Program-made: the position numbers and the translations under genes
Shown: piece after piece, positions 5,504-5,737 of the stretch
Layout of the letters: each line of letters begins with the position of its first letter
Position numbering within the stretch: the stretch's first letter is position 1
Assembly: GCA_045601305.1 (NCBI GenBank)
Contig: JAZRZG010000140.1
Span: 1 to 5,737 of the forward strand
DNA: 5,737 nucleotides
Direction: 5' to 3'
Source: Equadaptatus sp045601305
GTDB taxonomy: Bacteria; Synergistota; Synergistia; Synergistales; Synergistaceae
The notes under the pieces: model-generated
Told to the model about the DNA's origin: nothing
The model's input: the letters and a program-made list of their open reading frames with translations, nothing else
Databases searched by the model: none

Positions 5504-5509
5504 TATAAT
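5504..5509 (+). promoter_or_regulatory. possible -10 box before the SLOG-fold gene
   Basis: A perfect TATAAT lies in the 39-base gap before the next start. No TTGACA-like hexamer is found 16 to 18 bases upstream (the sequence there is AATGCAGG) and there is no TG extension, so this may be chance in an A/T-rich gap. If real, it would give a separate transcript for the gene starting at 5538. Confidence 0.2.
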
Positions 5510-5537
5510 GACAGACAAAGAAAGGTAAGAATAATAA

Positions 5538-5737
5538 ATGACAGGACTAATTGTATGCGGAGGCAGAGACTTTAACGACAGTCAGCTGCTTGAAACAAGC
5601 CTTTACACAATACTTCTCGGAATTGACGATGACATAGAAATAATAACAGGCGGAGCAAAAGGCGCGGACGCGCTCGCCAAAAAATATGCGCAGGAAAACG
5701 GTTATGCGCTCAAAGAATTTCGCGCAGACTGGAAACG
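5538..5737 (+). CDS. DUF2493/YspA-like SLOG-fold protein, 3' end outside window (partial)
   Basis: The first 66 codons are present. The sequence has the two signatures of the cpYpsA-related SLOG group: LIVCGGRDF (4-12), the first Rossmann-like strand and loop, and IITGGAKGADALAKKYA (35-51), the glycine-rich loop and helix that bind a nucleotide-type ligand in this superfamily. It then continues ALKEFRADWK, which in relatives leads to the region around the conserved Tyr/Gly and RN motif, here cut off. These proteins are frequent in phages and mobile elements; relatives are thought to sense or process nucleotide or nucleotide-derived ligands, but the exact role is unknown. The ATG has only a weak, distant AAAGG (5521-5525, 12 bases away). 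Family confidence is high; function is open. Confidence 0.85.
   Translation, partial: MTGLIVCGGRDFNDSQLLETSLYTILLGIDDDIEIITGGAKGADALAKKYAQENGYALKEFRADWK

Overview
The window is about 5.7 kb of mid-GC, purine-rich bacterial DNA with every credible gene on the + strand. The genes are packed with gaps of 45 bases or fewer, or with 4-base ATGA overlaps, so the layout reads as one polycistronic unit. No rRNA, tRNA, CRISPR array, transposase or convincing terminator is visible. No stretch over 300 bases lacks a gene. Strong GGAGG-type ribosome sites, frequent ATA and AGA codons, and small genes of types I associate with phages of gut anaerobes suggest a prophage or other integrated element in an anaerobe of the Bacillota or Synergistota kind. 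That assignment is an impression from style, not a measurement.

Left third (1-2176): a CbxX/SpoVK-type AAA+ ATPase whose reading frame is open to the left edge, so its 5' end is missing here. It is followed 44 bases later by a complete ClpP peptidase with an intact Ser-His-Asp triad. The ATPase has a C-terminal active AAA+ module, preceded by what looks like a degenerate AAA+ module without Walker A or arginine finger. Its last residues contain an IGF tripeptide, the type of motif that Clp unfoldases use to dock on ClpP. The two may form a non-standard unfoldase-peptidase pair.

Middle (2177-4741): a 308-residue zinc-ribbon protein of unknown function, then two tandem paralogs of about 270 and 260 residues that I cannot name. 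The zinc-ribbon gene is bracketed by two imperfect copies (52 of 57 positions) of the clpP 3' end. The second copy is out of frame with the zinc-ribbon gene but still reads as a ClpP C-terminus. It ends in a TGA overlapping the ATG of the next gene. This suggests that clpP once lay directly next to the paralog pair and that the zinc-ribbon gene was inserted, or came in by recombination between clpP alleles.

Right third (4738-5737): three small genes typical of phage early or accessory regions. They are a 161-residue phage-type hypothetical protein, a 79-residue CxxC protein that starts MSLDKAIEH, and the beginning of a DUF2493/YspA-like SLOG-fold protein that runs off the right edge.

How the genes work together is inferred. 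The first two probably form a proteolytic module. The rest are accessory genes of a mobile or phage-derived block with unknown roles.
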